Shown here piece after piece: positions 1 to 4,676 of a DNA stretch of 5,079 bases. Each line of letters begins with the position of its first letter. Positions within the stretch are counted from its first letter, which is position 1. Position numbers and translations under genes: made by a program. Origin of the DNA: SZUA-1535 sp964594175 (GTDB lineage Archaea > Aenigmatarchaeota > Aenigmatarchaeia > Aenigmatarchaeales > SZUA-1535); assembly GCA_964594175.1 (NCBI GenBank), contig CAZQLM010000050.1:1-5079 (forward strand), in the 5' to 3' direction. The notes below the pieces were generated by a model, which saw only the letters and a list, made by a program, of their open reading frames with translations, was not told the DNA's origin and did not search any database.

Positions 1-1250
1 GCTTAGTAGCACAGCTAAGCGAACTTGGTTTTGAGGCAGAACGCTTTGATAAAGTGCAAGATTTTAAACGCACCGTAGCTATTGTGCCTTGTTCAGGAAT
101 AACAGGAGAAGGTATTCAAGAGCTTTTAATGATTGTAGCCGGTTTGGCGCAGGCGTTTCTCAAAGATAAACTAGAGGTAAAAGAAAAAGTGGCTTATGGC
201 TCTATTCTCGAGGTAAAAGAAATGCGCGGATTTGGTACTGTAATAGATGTTATCTTCTATGACGGAGAGCTGAAAAAAGGAGACTGGCTAATCATAGGCG
301 GAAGAGAAGTTATTGTGACAAAGATAAAGGCTATTTTAAAACCAAAACCTTTAAGAGAGCTTAGAGCAGAGAAGCAATTTGAAAATGTGCAAAGCATAAG
401 AGCAGCTTGCGGCGTACGCTTAGCTGCTCCTGGGCTTGAGAAAGCAAAAGCAGGCATGCCGGTAATAGCTACCGGTGATGAAAGCGAGATAGAAAAATTC
501 AGAGAAGTTGTGAAAAAAGATGTAGCATCTGTTGAATTCGAAACGGCAGGAGAAGGGATAATAGTTAAGGCAGATACTCTCGGTAGCTTGGATGCTTTAA
601 TCAATGTACTGAAAAGAAAGGGTATTCCTGTGAAAAAAGCGGAAGTCGGAAGTGTGGCAAGAAGTGATGTAATGCTAGCAGATGCGCAGGAAAACTACAA
701 CCGCGTGATTTTGGCTTTTAATGTTGCTATTGATGAAGCTGCAGAAATAGAGGCAAAGAACAGAAAAGTGAAAATCTTTTCATCTCCGGTTATTTACAAG
801 CTAATCGAAGATTTTGAAAAATGGATCGAAGGAGAAAAGGAACGAGAGAAGAAAGAGCGCTTTGAAGCTTTGAGAAGACCTGCCAAAATAAAAATCCTGC
901 CTGGTTTTGTTTTTCGCCAAAGCAAACCAGCAATAGTTGGGATAGAAGTTTTAGAGGGTTTGCTGAAAAGCGGGGTTATGTTAATAAAAGAAAACGGAAA
1001 GGAAATTGGCGAAGTTAAAGAAATTCAGAGCGAAGGGCAAACAATAGAAAGCGTAAAGAAGGGAGAAAGGGCAGCAATATCAATAGATGGTGCGGTAATA
1101 GGAAGGAATGTAAAGGAAGGAGATGTTCTCTACACGTATTTTACAAAAGAGGATTTGAAAGCTATGGAAGAATTCAGAGATGAAATACCAGCAGAGGAGT
1201 TTGAGCTTGGAAGGAAAGTAGTAGAGATGTTAAAAGAAAAAAATGTTTAA
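1..1250 (+). CDS. infB: Translation initiation factor aIF5B (IF-2 family), 3' part; 5' end outside window
   Basis: This is the GTPase that promotes ribosomal subunit joining and initiator tRNA placement in the cytoplasm. The frame is open from base 3 with no stop, so the protein enters from the left; the GTG at 54 is an internal valine, not the start. 415 residues are visible of about 600 usual for archaeal aIF5B. The P-loop through the NKxD motif are therefore missing. The visible part begins with the end of the G domain, including a G5-like stretch VPCSGITGEGI (nt 84-116). Beta-barrel domain II follows (GSILEV from nt 198, then GTVIDVIFYDG and KKGD). Domain III contains EGIIVKADTLGSLDAL (about nt 552-599). 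Domain IV begins near ILPGFVFRQSKPAIVG (from nt 894), and a charged C-terminal helix ends at TAA 1248-1250. It converges on the next gene across 10 nt. Any intein, common near the P-loop in archaeal copies, would lie outside the window. Confidence 0.96.
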   Translation, partial: LVAQLSELGFEAERFDKVQDFKRTVAIVPCSGITGEGIQELLMIVAGLAQAFLKDKLEVKEKVAYGSILEVKEMRGFGTVIDVIFYDGELKKGDWLIIGGREVIVTKIKAILKPKPLRELRAEKQFENVQSIRAACGVRLAAPGLEKAKAGMPVIATGDESEIEKFREVVKKDVASVEFETAGEGIIVKADTLGSLDALINVLKRKGIPVKKAEVGSVARSDVMLADAQENYNRVILAFNVAIDEAAEIEAKNRKVKIFSSPVIYKLIEDFEKWIEGEKEREKKERFEALRRPAKIKILPGFVFRQSKPAIVGIEVLEGLLKSGVMLIKENGKEIGEVKEIQSEGQTIESVKKGERAAISIDGAVIGRNVKEGDVLYTYFTKEDLKAMEEFRDEIPAEEFELGRKVVEMLKEKNV

Positions 1251-1253
1251 AAA
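1237..1253 (-). terminator. T-rich transcription terminator for the 129-aa gene
   Basis: On the - strand, past the stop at 1261, there are T runs of five (1253-1249) and seven (1243-1237). They overlap the last codons of infB. Together with the + strand T tract they make a compact two-way terminator. The near-palindrome AAAAAGAGCTTTTT (1249-1262) sits at its centre, but its 2-base middle is too short for an ordinary hairpin loop. Confidence 0.45.
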
Positions 1254-1256
1254 GAG

Positions 1257-1279
1257 CTTTTTACTTTTTCTTTATTTTC
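1257..1279 (+). terminator. T-rich transcription terminator for infB
   Basis: Immediately after the infB stop the + strand has three pyrimidine-rich T runs (CTTTTTACTTTTTC, then TTTATTTT). Archaeal termination commonly needs only such T tracts. The run lies inside the 3' end of the opposing gene, as expected for tightly convergent archaeal genes. Position is inferred from base content only. Confidence 0.5.
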
Positions 1280-1650
1280 TCTCTTACTGTGTCTGCTGCT
1301 ATTTCAGCAATAGCTCTTGGTACTAGGTATGCCAAACTGAGTAGCTCGGAAAGAGGGGAAGGTTCATCTTCGTATCCATTTCCTTTCAGCTTTCTATCGA
1401 AGTATCTGTAAGCTTTCTCCGCAGCAGCTGCTGCCGTAACAGTTATTCCAGTTGCAACAGTTCCTGTTAAAGGATCCGGCACAGGAATTCCCATGAAATA
1501 TCCTAAAATTTGTAGTTCATAGCCTAAATATTTAAGACCAGCAATCGCACCAAATTCTCCTCCTATGCCTGCGGCAAAACAACCTGCAGGAGTGAGATAT
1601 TTTAATACGTTATATGCTACATTTTTGGTTTTTTCTTTAAAACTTGCCAT
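1261..1650 (-). CDS. Small Gly/Ala-rich hypothetical protein, probably membrane-associated (129 aa)
   Basis: I do not recognise this family. The ATG at 1650 is chosen because GGAGGTGA (1663-1656) sits 5 nt ahead of it. A longer frame from TTG 1665 would begin inside that ribosome binding site. The protein opens with a basic segment (MASFKEKTKN). Residues about 12-57 are hydrophobic and rich in Gly, Ala and aromatic residues. A second apolar stretch spans about 61-79 and includes an alanine run. A charged linker follows (DRKLKGNGYEDEP), then a third amphipathic or apolar helix (about 99-118), and the chain ends in KKK. There is no catalytic motif and only one Cys (residue 24). The pattern fits a small integral or peripheral membrane protein with two or three helices. 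It has its own TATA box and a strong SD, unlike its leaderless neighbours, which suggests efficient translation. Coding is supported by the full-length frame, SD, promoter and terminator, and no start-to-stop frame competes. Confidence 0.72.
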   Translation of the reverse strand: MASFKEKTKNVAYNVLKYLTPAGCFAAGIGGEFGAIAGLKYLGYELQILGYFMGIPVPDPLTGTVATGITVTAAAAAEKAYRYFDRKLKGNGYEDEPSPLSELLSLAYLVPRAIAEIAADTVREKIKKK

Positions 1651-1655
1651 TTTTC

Positions 1656-1663
1656 TCACCTCC
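1656..1663 (-). promoter_or_regulatory. Strong Shine-Dalgarno site deciding the ATG at 1650
   Basis: The - strand reads GGAGGTGA, a near-complete match to the anti-SD end of archaeal 16S rRNA, 5 nt before ATG 1650. It rules against the TTG at 1665, which would overlap it. No other start in the window has an SD of comparable strength. Confidence 0.88.
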
Positions 1664-1693
1664 AATTTGTTACTATTTATTAGTAGTTAATCG

Positions 1694-1704
1694 TTTATAA
1701 ATAT
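1694..1704 (-). promoter_or_regulatory. TATA box for the 129-aa gene
   Basis: The - strand reads ATATTTATAAA. An archaeal start site about 26 nt downstream would fall near 1673, giving a leader of about 20-25 nt that just includes the SD at 1663-1656. Confidence 0.65.
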
Positions 1705-1714
1705 TGCTTTCTTA

Positions 1715-1734
1715 AATTCGTTGAAAAACGAATT
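1715..1734. repeat. Perfect 8-bp inverted repeat with GAAA loop in the divergent promoter region
   Basis: Arms AATTCGTT (1715-1722) and AACGAATT (1727-1734) are perfectly complementary around a 4-base GAAA spacer. Beyond one mismatch, two more pairs can form. The repeat lies 11 bp upstream of the - strand TATA box and about 50 bp upstream of the + strand one. That placement suits a regulator site for the 129-aa gene, the hydrolase gene or both. It is outside both predicted transcripts, so a DNA operator is more likely than an RNA hairpin. Confidence 0.5.
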
Positions 1735-1742
1735 CAAATTTG
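1730..1742. repeat. Copy 1 of a 13-bp intergenic motif GAATTCAAATTTG
   Basis: The same 13 bases recur at 3327-3339. Both copies are intergenic and lie about 30-40 bp upstream of the TATA box of a - strand gene. The motif contains the palindromes GAATTC and CAAATTTG, which share one base. This copy overlaps the right arm of the inverted repeat. It may be chance in AT-rich DNA. Confidence 0.3.
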
Positions 1743-1782
1743 CTGTAATTATTCTTGAAAACTTATCTTTTCTTGGTAAAAT

Positions 1783-1790
1783 GATAAATA
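1783..1790 (+). promoter_or_regulatory. TATA-like box for the TatD-like gene
   Basis: GATAAATA is centred about 28 nt before ATG 1815, so transcription would begin at or next to the start codon. This fits a leaderless mRNA and agrees with the lack of a close SD (the nearest GGAG, 1795-1798, is too far from the ATG). Confidence 0.5.
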
Positions 1791-1814
1791 GAATGGAGAA
1801 AAAAATGGAAAAGT

Positions 1815-2558
1815 ATGAAAGGGGTAGAAGTTATCGATGCTCATGCACACTTTCATAACATTTCTATCTTTGATAATTCAGGTTTTGGAAGAGCAAAAGA
1901 AATGTATAAAAAGTTTTTGGAAAGACTCAAGAAAGAAGGAATAGAAATAATTGGGACCGGATGCATAGTTCTATCACAGAAAGATAAAAACAATTTGAAA
2001 GAATTTTCTCTAAACCTGTGGAACGGTATTTATTGTGACTATTCACTAAGCAAAATCGATGAATGGAAAGAATATGATTTTTTAAAAATCCACGAGTCTT
2101 TTTTACTGAAAGAAAAGAAAGTAATAGAAAAAATTGAAGAAATAAAACACGTGCAGCTGCACGGAGATACAGGATTGCTCTATTCTCTTGATGCTCTTTC
2201 TCAAATAAATGCAAAATTTTACATAGTTCATGGGGTTTATTTAGTCTCCAGAAGTAAAATTTTCAATGAAAAAAGAAAGGAACTTGAGGATTTTTTACAG
2301 GAAAAAGAAGTATATCTTGGAGTTTCACCTCCCGATTTCGCTTTTGATGAAGAAGAGCATAAAAGAATTGTGAATGAAACAACAGAATGCTATTCAAACA
2401 CAGTATTTGAAACAGATTTTGCGCCTTATGAGTTTCCTTATTATTTTGAGTATTTAAAAACTTCTGTGCTTTCAATTTCAAAATTACTTGAAGAAAATAA
2501 AAAAGTGGCATATGAAAACGCTTTAAAATTCTTCACCAGTACTTCTTCAAGAACTTAG
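1815..2558 (+). CDS. TatD-like metal-dependent hydrolase (amidohydrolase superfamily, 247 aa)
   Basis: A cytoplasmic TIM-barrel hydrolase of the TatD/amidohydrolase type; TatD relatives act as metal-dependent nucleases, but the substrate here is unknown. The N terminus VIDAHAHFHN (residues 6-15) carries the metal-binding HxH (H10, H12). Further candidate ligands in the expected order are K91/H93 (LKIHES), H116 (VQLHGD), H139 (YIVHGV) and D201 in FETDFAPYEFP, which matches the TatD ETDxPY motif. The end YENALKFF matches the family's closing NxxxxF helix. Length is close to the usual 250-260. The middle (about 55-110) is diverged, and I do not see TatD's usual GExGLD glutamate motif, so this is a distant or specialised member. 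Base composition is low (sampled lines 28-30% G+C against about 43% in infB and psmA). No SD is present. The last 26 nt overlap psmA in antisense, and the tail TSTSSRT is encoded there. Confidence 0.8.
   Translation: MKGVEVIDAHAHFHNISIFDNSGFGRAKEMYKKFLERLKKEGIEIIGTGCIVLSQKDKNNLKEFSLNLWNGIYCDYSLSKIDEWKEYDFLKIHESFLLKEKKVIEKIEEIKHVQLHGDTGLLYSLDALSQINAKFYIVHGVYLVSRSKIFNEKRKELEDFLQEKEVYLGVSPPDFAFDEEEHKRIVNETTECYSNTVFETDFAPYEFPYYFEYLKTSVLSISKLLEENKKVAYENALKFFTSTSSRT
2494..2505 (-). terminator. Possible T-run terminator for psmA
   Basis: About 30 nt past the psmA stop, the - strand reads ACTTTTTTATTTTC. It lies antisense to the 3' end of the TatD-like gene. Base-content evidence only. Confidence 0.35.
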
Positions 2559-3255
2559 CATCTACATGCCCCAAATACTTTTTAAACCCTTCCTCATCAA
2601 TTATCGCAACTTCAACCTCTTCTATTTTTGCATCTCTTTCTCCGGCCCTTAAAGCTTTTATTGCGAGTGTCATTGCTTGATCTTTGTTCATGTTTTCTTT
2701 CCAAGATTTTCTAAGAATTTTCAGCGCCTGCTCAGCTCCTCTTCCAATTGCTTGAGCCTTCCATCCATAGAAAGCCGAGCTAGGATCAATTTCGAAAAGC
2801 TGTGCACCTTTTTTATCCACCCCTCCTATAAGCAAGGCTACGCCGAACGGTCTTACTCCACCGTATTGCGTGAAAACCTGCATTCTGTCGCTAAGATCTT
2901 TCACGCATCCCAACACATCTATAGGCTCTTCGTACGTAAGGCGAAAGATTTGAGCATTTATTCTTGCGGTATCTATTAACACGCGCCCATCTGCTATAAA
3001 GCCTGAAATAGCACATCCTATATGCTCTTCTATTTGATGGATTTTATCGCTCCCTGAATTTGGCACAGCTAATGGTGGTAAGGGCCTAACAGCAGCTAGC
3101 ACAGCTCCGTTCCTGAATACAACACCAAGTGAGGTTGTCCCTCGTTTAACAGCTTCTCTTGCGTATTCTACTTGAAATAATCTTCCATCTGGTGAGAATG
3201 TTACAATTGCTCTATCATAGCCCATGAACTCTGGTATCGCTTCCATGAGAACCAC
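2533..3255 (-). CDS. psmA: 20S proteasome alpha subunit
   Basis: Forms the outer seven-membered rings of the archaeal 20S proteasome, gates entry to the chamber and docks the ATPase activator; it is not itself proteolytic. Residues 13-39 carry the A-type signature (YDRAIVTFSPDGRLFQVEYA then REAVKRG). YGGVRPFG is at 131-138 and DPSSAFYGWKAQAIGRG at 157-173. K71 in SDKIHQI aligns with Thermoplasma alpha K66, which contacts the activator's C terminus. At 240 aa the length is normal. GTG 3255 is preferred because the TATA box is centred 30 nt upstream, predicting a leaderless start there; ATG 3246 (M4) is the alternative and would remove three residues of the gating N terminus. Oddity: where alpha subunits usually have a D-K/R-polar strand (Thermoplasma 51-58), this has VRPLPPLA (56-63). 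The beta subunit is not in the window. The tail overlaps the convergent hydrolase gene by 26 nt. Confidence 0.96.
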   Translation of the reverse strand: MVLMEAIPEFMGYDRAIVTFSPDGRLFQVEYAREAVKRGTTSLGVVFRNGAVLAAVRPLPPLAVPNSGSDKIHQIEEHIGCAISGFIADGRVLIDTARINAQIFRLTYEEPIDVLGCVKDLSDRMQVFTQYGGVRPFGVALLIGGVDKKGAQLFEIDPSSAFYGWKAQAIGRGAEQALKILRKSWKENMNKDQAMTLAIKALRAGERDAKIEEVEVAIIDEEGFKKYLGHVDAKFLKKYW

Positions 3256-3280
3256 TTAGATTTTAATCAATGAACAAATG

Positions 3281-3289
3281 TTTATAAAG
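3281..3289 (-). promoter_or_regulatory. TATA box for psmA
   Basis: The - strand reads CTTTATAAA, preceded by the purine-rich GAGGAAAT that could serve as a BRE. The centre is 30 nt from GTG 3255 and 39 nt from ATG 3246, favouring a leaderless GTG start. It shows that psmA has its own promoter rather than depending on read-through from idi. Confidence 0.68.
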
Positions 3290-3326
3290 ATTTCCTCAAG
3301 CTACAAAATTTAGAAATACAGAAAGA

Positions 3327-3339
3327 GAATTCAAATTTG
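3327..3339. repeat. Copy 2 of the 13-bp intergenic motif GAATTCAAATTTG
   Basis: Identical to 1730-1742, about 40 bp upstream of the psmA TATA box. The rest of the 3256-3454 gap has no tRNA, no repeat array and no convincing gene. The only small frame, 3371-3424 on +, has 17 codons and no start signal. Confidence 0.3.
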
Positions 3340-3357
3340 GAAAAGAGAAAAGATTAG

Positions 3358-3385
3358 CAAAAGCGTGAAAATGGAGAAAAAATCG
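3358..3385 (-). terminator. T-rich terminator region for the tpiA-idi operon
   Basis: About 70-95 nt past the idi stop, the - strand has a series of T runs (GATTTTTTCTCC at 3385-3374, then ATTTTC and CTTTTG). These are separated from the psmA TATA box by roughly 70 nt. Such T tracts are the usual archaeal terminator. Confidence 0.4.
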
Positions 3386-3454
3386 GTTAACTCTTCATTT
3401 CTAACGGAAGTTGGGGTTTCATGAGTTTATTTATTAGAAAATTGAAATTCTGTT

Positions 3455-3988
3455 TTATCTACTTCTTACGTATTCAGCAACTTTCGGAAAAATTATTCTG
3501 AACCAAGGAGCGTATTTTTCCGGATTTTCTTTCATATCCCTTTCAATTTCTTCCAAACTCGCCCATTTCCATTCACAAACTTCCTTTGGGTTTGGCATAG
3601 GTTCGCCTTCCCAAAAGCCGATAAAAACATGATCATATTCGTATTCCGTCAAACCGTTACCTACATCTGCCTTGTAAATCATAGAAAATATCTCTTTCAC
3701 TTCGCACTCAAAACCCATTTCTTCCTTTATTCTACGCTTAGCTGCCTGCTCTACACTCTCTCCCGGTCTCGGATGCGAGCAACACGTGTTTGCCCATAAG
3801 CCTGGAGCATGATATTTTTCCAAAGCCCTTCGCTGTAAGAGGAGTTCACCCTTAGAATTGAAAATAAAAACAGAAATAGCTCTGTGTAATTTTCCACCGT
3901 TTTGATGTGCCTTTAACTTTTCCTCTACTCCTATTTCCTTATCGTTTTCATCCACAAGCACTACAAACTCAGGCAAGTACAGCACCAT
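3455..3988 (-). CDS. idi: Isopentenyl-diphosphate delta-isomerase, type I (Nudix fold, 177 aa)
   Basis: Interconverts IPP and DMAPP, the priming step for isoprenoid and archaeal lipid chains, in the cytoplasm. Alignment by eye to E. coli Idi places every active-site residue: metal ligands H28, H35, H72, E115 and E117, Mg2+ ligand E90, and catalytic cysteine C70 in NTCCSHPRPGE. The Nudix-like helix runs G76-G92 (GESVEQAAKRRIKEEMG). Other family marks are LHRAISVFIFNSKGELLLQRRA and the C-terminal PWFRIIFP. The length equals the roughly 180-aa bacterial enzymes. It follows tpiA with a 20-nt overlap, so the two are probably co-transcribed and translationally coupled. ATG 3988 has no SD. TTG 3976 (L5), with GGTG 7 nt ahead, is an alternative that would shorten the overlap and lose only MVLY. 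Most archaea use the unrelated flavin-dependent type II enzyme, so the Nudix form is notable. Confidence 0.94.
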   Translation of the reverse strand: MVLYLPEFVVLVDENDKEIGVEEKLKAHQNGGKLHRAISVFIFNSKGELLLQRRALEKYHAPGLWANTCCSHPRPGESVEQAAKRRIKEEMGFECEVKEIFSMIYKADVGNGLTEYEYDHVFIGFWEGEPMPNPKEVCEWKWASLEEIERDMKENPEKYAPWFRIIFPKVAEYVRSR

Positions 3989-4637
3989 TTGCGAAATTTT
4001 TTATCACTTTTGTTGGAGTTTTCGAATTTGCTATTGCACTCGCTACAAGCACACCGTCGGCTCCAAGCTTTACAGCCATTCTAACATCTTCTCCGTTGCT
4101 TATTCCAGCTCCACAAAGGAATTTGACTCCGTACTTCTTCACGGCTTTTGCTGATTTTTCCACAACATCTGGCTGTGCTTTAGAAACAGAAATTCCTGTA
4201 CCAATTAGCCCTGGTGGTTCGACAGCAACGTAATCTGGTTTTATTTTTTTTGCTATCCTTGCTGCTTCGCGAACAGAATTTGCACAAACAACGCTTTTCA
4301 GCTTATATTTCTTCAAAAGTTCAACAACATTATCTATTTCCTTGAAAGGTATTCTGTGCTCAGAATGATTCACCAAAGAACCCTTTACCCCGTTTATTTT
4401 AAGTGAATAAGGTGTAACAAAGCCTGTATTTCTCCCAGGTTCACAAGCATCAACATGCTGGGCAAACACAGGTATTTCAAGATATCTTGCCATGAACAAA
4501 TCCACGTGTTGAGGACATACTATCCAATTGGTTTTCGTTGCATTCGCGATTTCTGCTATTTTTCTTGCAAGTACAAAAGCCTTTCTTCCGGTTGCCCGCT
4601 CATAGGTTTTAAAATTCACAATTATTACTGGTTTCAT
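3969..4637 (-). CDS. tpiA: Triosephosphate isomerase, archaeal type (222 aa)
   Basis: Interconverts dihydroxyacetone phosphate and glyceraldehyde 3-phosphate in glycolysis and gluconeogenesis. It has the short archaeal length (about 220-230 aa against 250 in bacteria and eukaryotes). Substrate-binding N8 and K10 lie in VNFKTYE; the catalytic H91 is in LVNHSEHR and the catalytic E140 in YVAVEPPGLIGTG, the mobile loop 6. Phosphate contacts are CGAGIS (175-180) and GVLVASAI (195-202). ATG 4637 is chosen because a TATA box lies 27 nt upstream, giving a leaderless mRNA, and because the first beta strand PVIIVNFK starts at once, as in homologues. Oddity: archaeal enzymes usually read EPPELIGTG at the loop 6 hinge, but here the second Glu is Gly (G143). 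It heads a probable operon with idi. Confidence 0.96.
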   Translation of the reverse strand: MKPVIIVNFKTYERATGRKAFVLARKIAEIANATKTNWIVCPQHVDLFMARYLEIPVFAQHVDACEPGRNTGFVTPYSLKINGVKGSLVNHSEHRIPFKEIDNVVELLKKYKLKSVVCANSVREAARIAKKIKPDYVAVEPPGLIGTGISVSKAQPDVVEKSAKAVKKYGVKFLCGAGISNGEDVRMAVKLGADGVLVASAIANSKTPTKVIKNFANGAVLA

Positions 4638-4645
4638 GAGATTAA

Positions 4646-4653
4646 TTTTATTA
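4646..4653 (+). promoter_or_regulatory. Possible TATA-like box for the right-edge membrane protein gene
   Basis: TTTATTAA is centred about 27 nt before ATG 4677, the spacing seen for the other leaderless genes here. The match to a consensus TATA box is weak. The call leans on spacing and on the absence of any SD before the ATG. Confidence 0.4.
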
Positions 4654-4658
4654 ATAAC

Positions 4659-4669
4659 ATATACTTAAA
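4659..4669 (-). promoter_or_regulatory. TATA box for tpiA-idi
   Basis: The - strand reads TTTAAGTATAT, centred 27 nt upstream of ATG 4637, which predicts a leaderless transcript. The whole divergent spacer (4638-4676) is 39 nt, so this box lies only 7 nt from the start codon of the gene on the other strand. Confidence 0.55.
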
Positions 4670-4676
4670 GATTATT

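Noticed and set aside
54..56. GTG as the start of infB
   Set aside because: The frame is open upstream to base 3, and the upstream residues (LVAQLSELGFEAERFDK) match aIF5B, so this is an internal Val.
257..604. 115-aa reverse-strand frame within infB
   Set aside because: Serine/phenylalanine-rich antisense shadow of a conserved gene; no SD, promoter or domain.
1651..1665. TTG 1665 as the start of the 129-aa gene
   Set aside because: It overlaps the SD GGAGGTGA, which is ideally placed for ATG 1650.
1793..1858. 21-codon frame MEKKMEKYERG... overlapping the hydrolase start
   Set aside because: It begins about 3 nt from the TATA-like box, so it would lie upstream of the predicted transcription start; no SD.
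1927..2511. Two reverse-strand frames (95 and 82 aa) inside the hydrolase gene
   Set aside because: Leu/Phe-rich antisense translations of an AT-rich gene, with no family resemblance; the + strand frame has metal-binding motifs.
2677..2979. 100-aa + strand frame inside psmA
   Set aside because: Antisense to the conserved proteasome coding sequence; composition is typical of a shadow frame.
3371..3424. 17-codon + strand frame in the idi-psmA gap
   Set aside because: Too short, no promoter or SD, and located in the likely terminator region of idi.
3256..3454. Possible tRNA or small RNA in the 199-nt gap
   Set aside because: No cloverleaf, box C/D pair or stable hairpin seen; only the psmA TATA box, T-rich terminator tracts and one 13-bp motif copy.
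3907..4233. 108-aa + strand frame across the tpiA/idi junction
   Set aside because: Antisense to two well-supported enzymes; no start signals.
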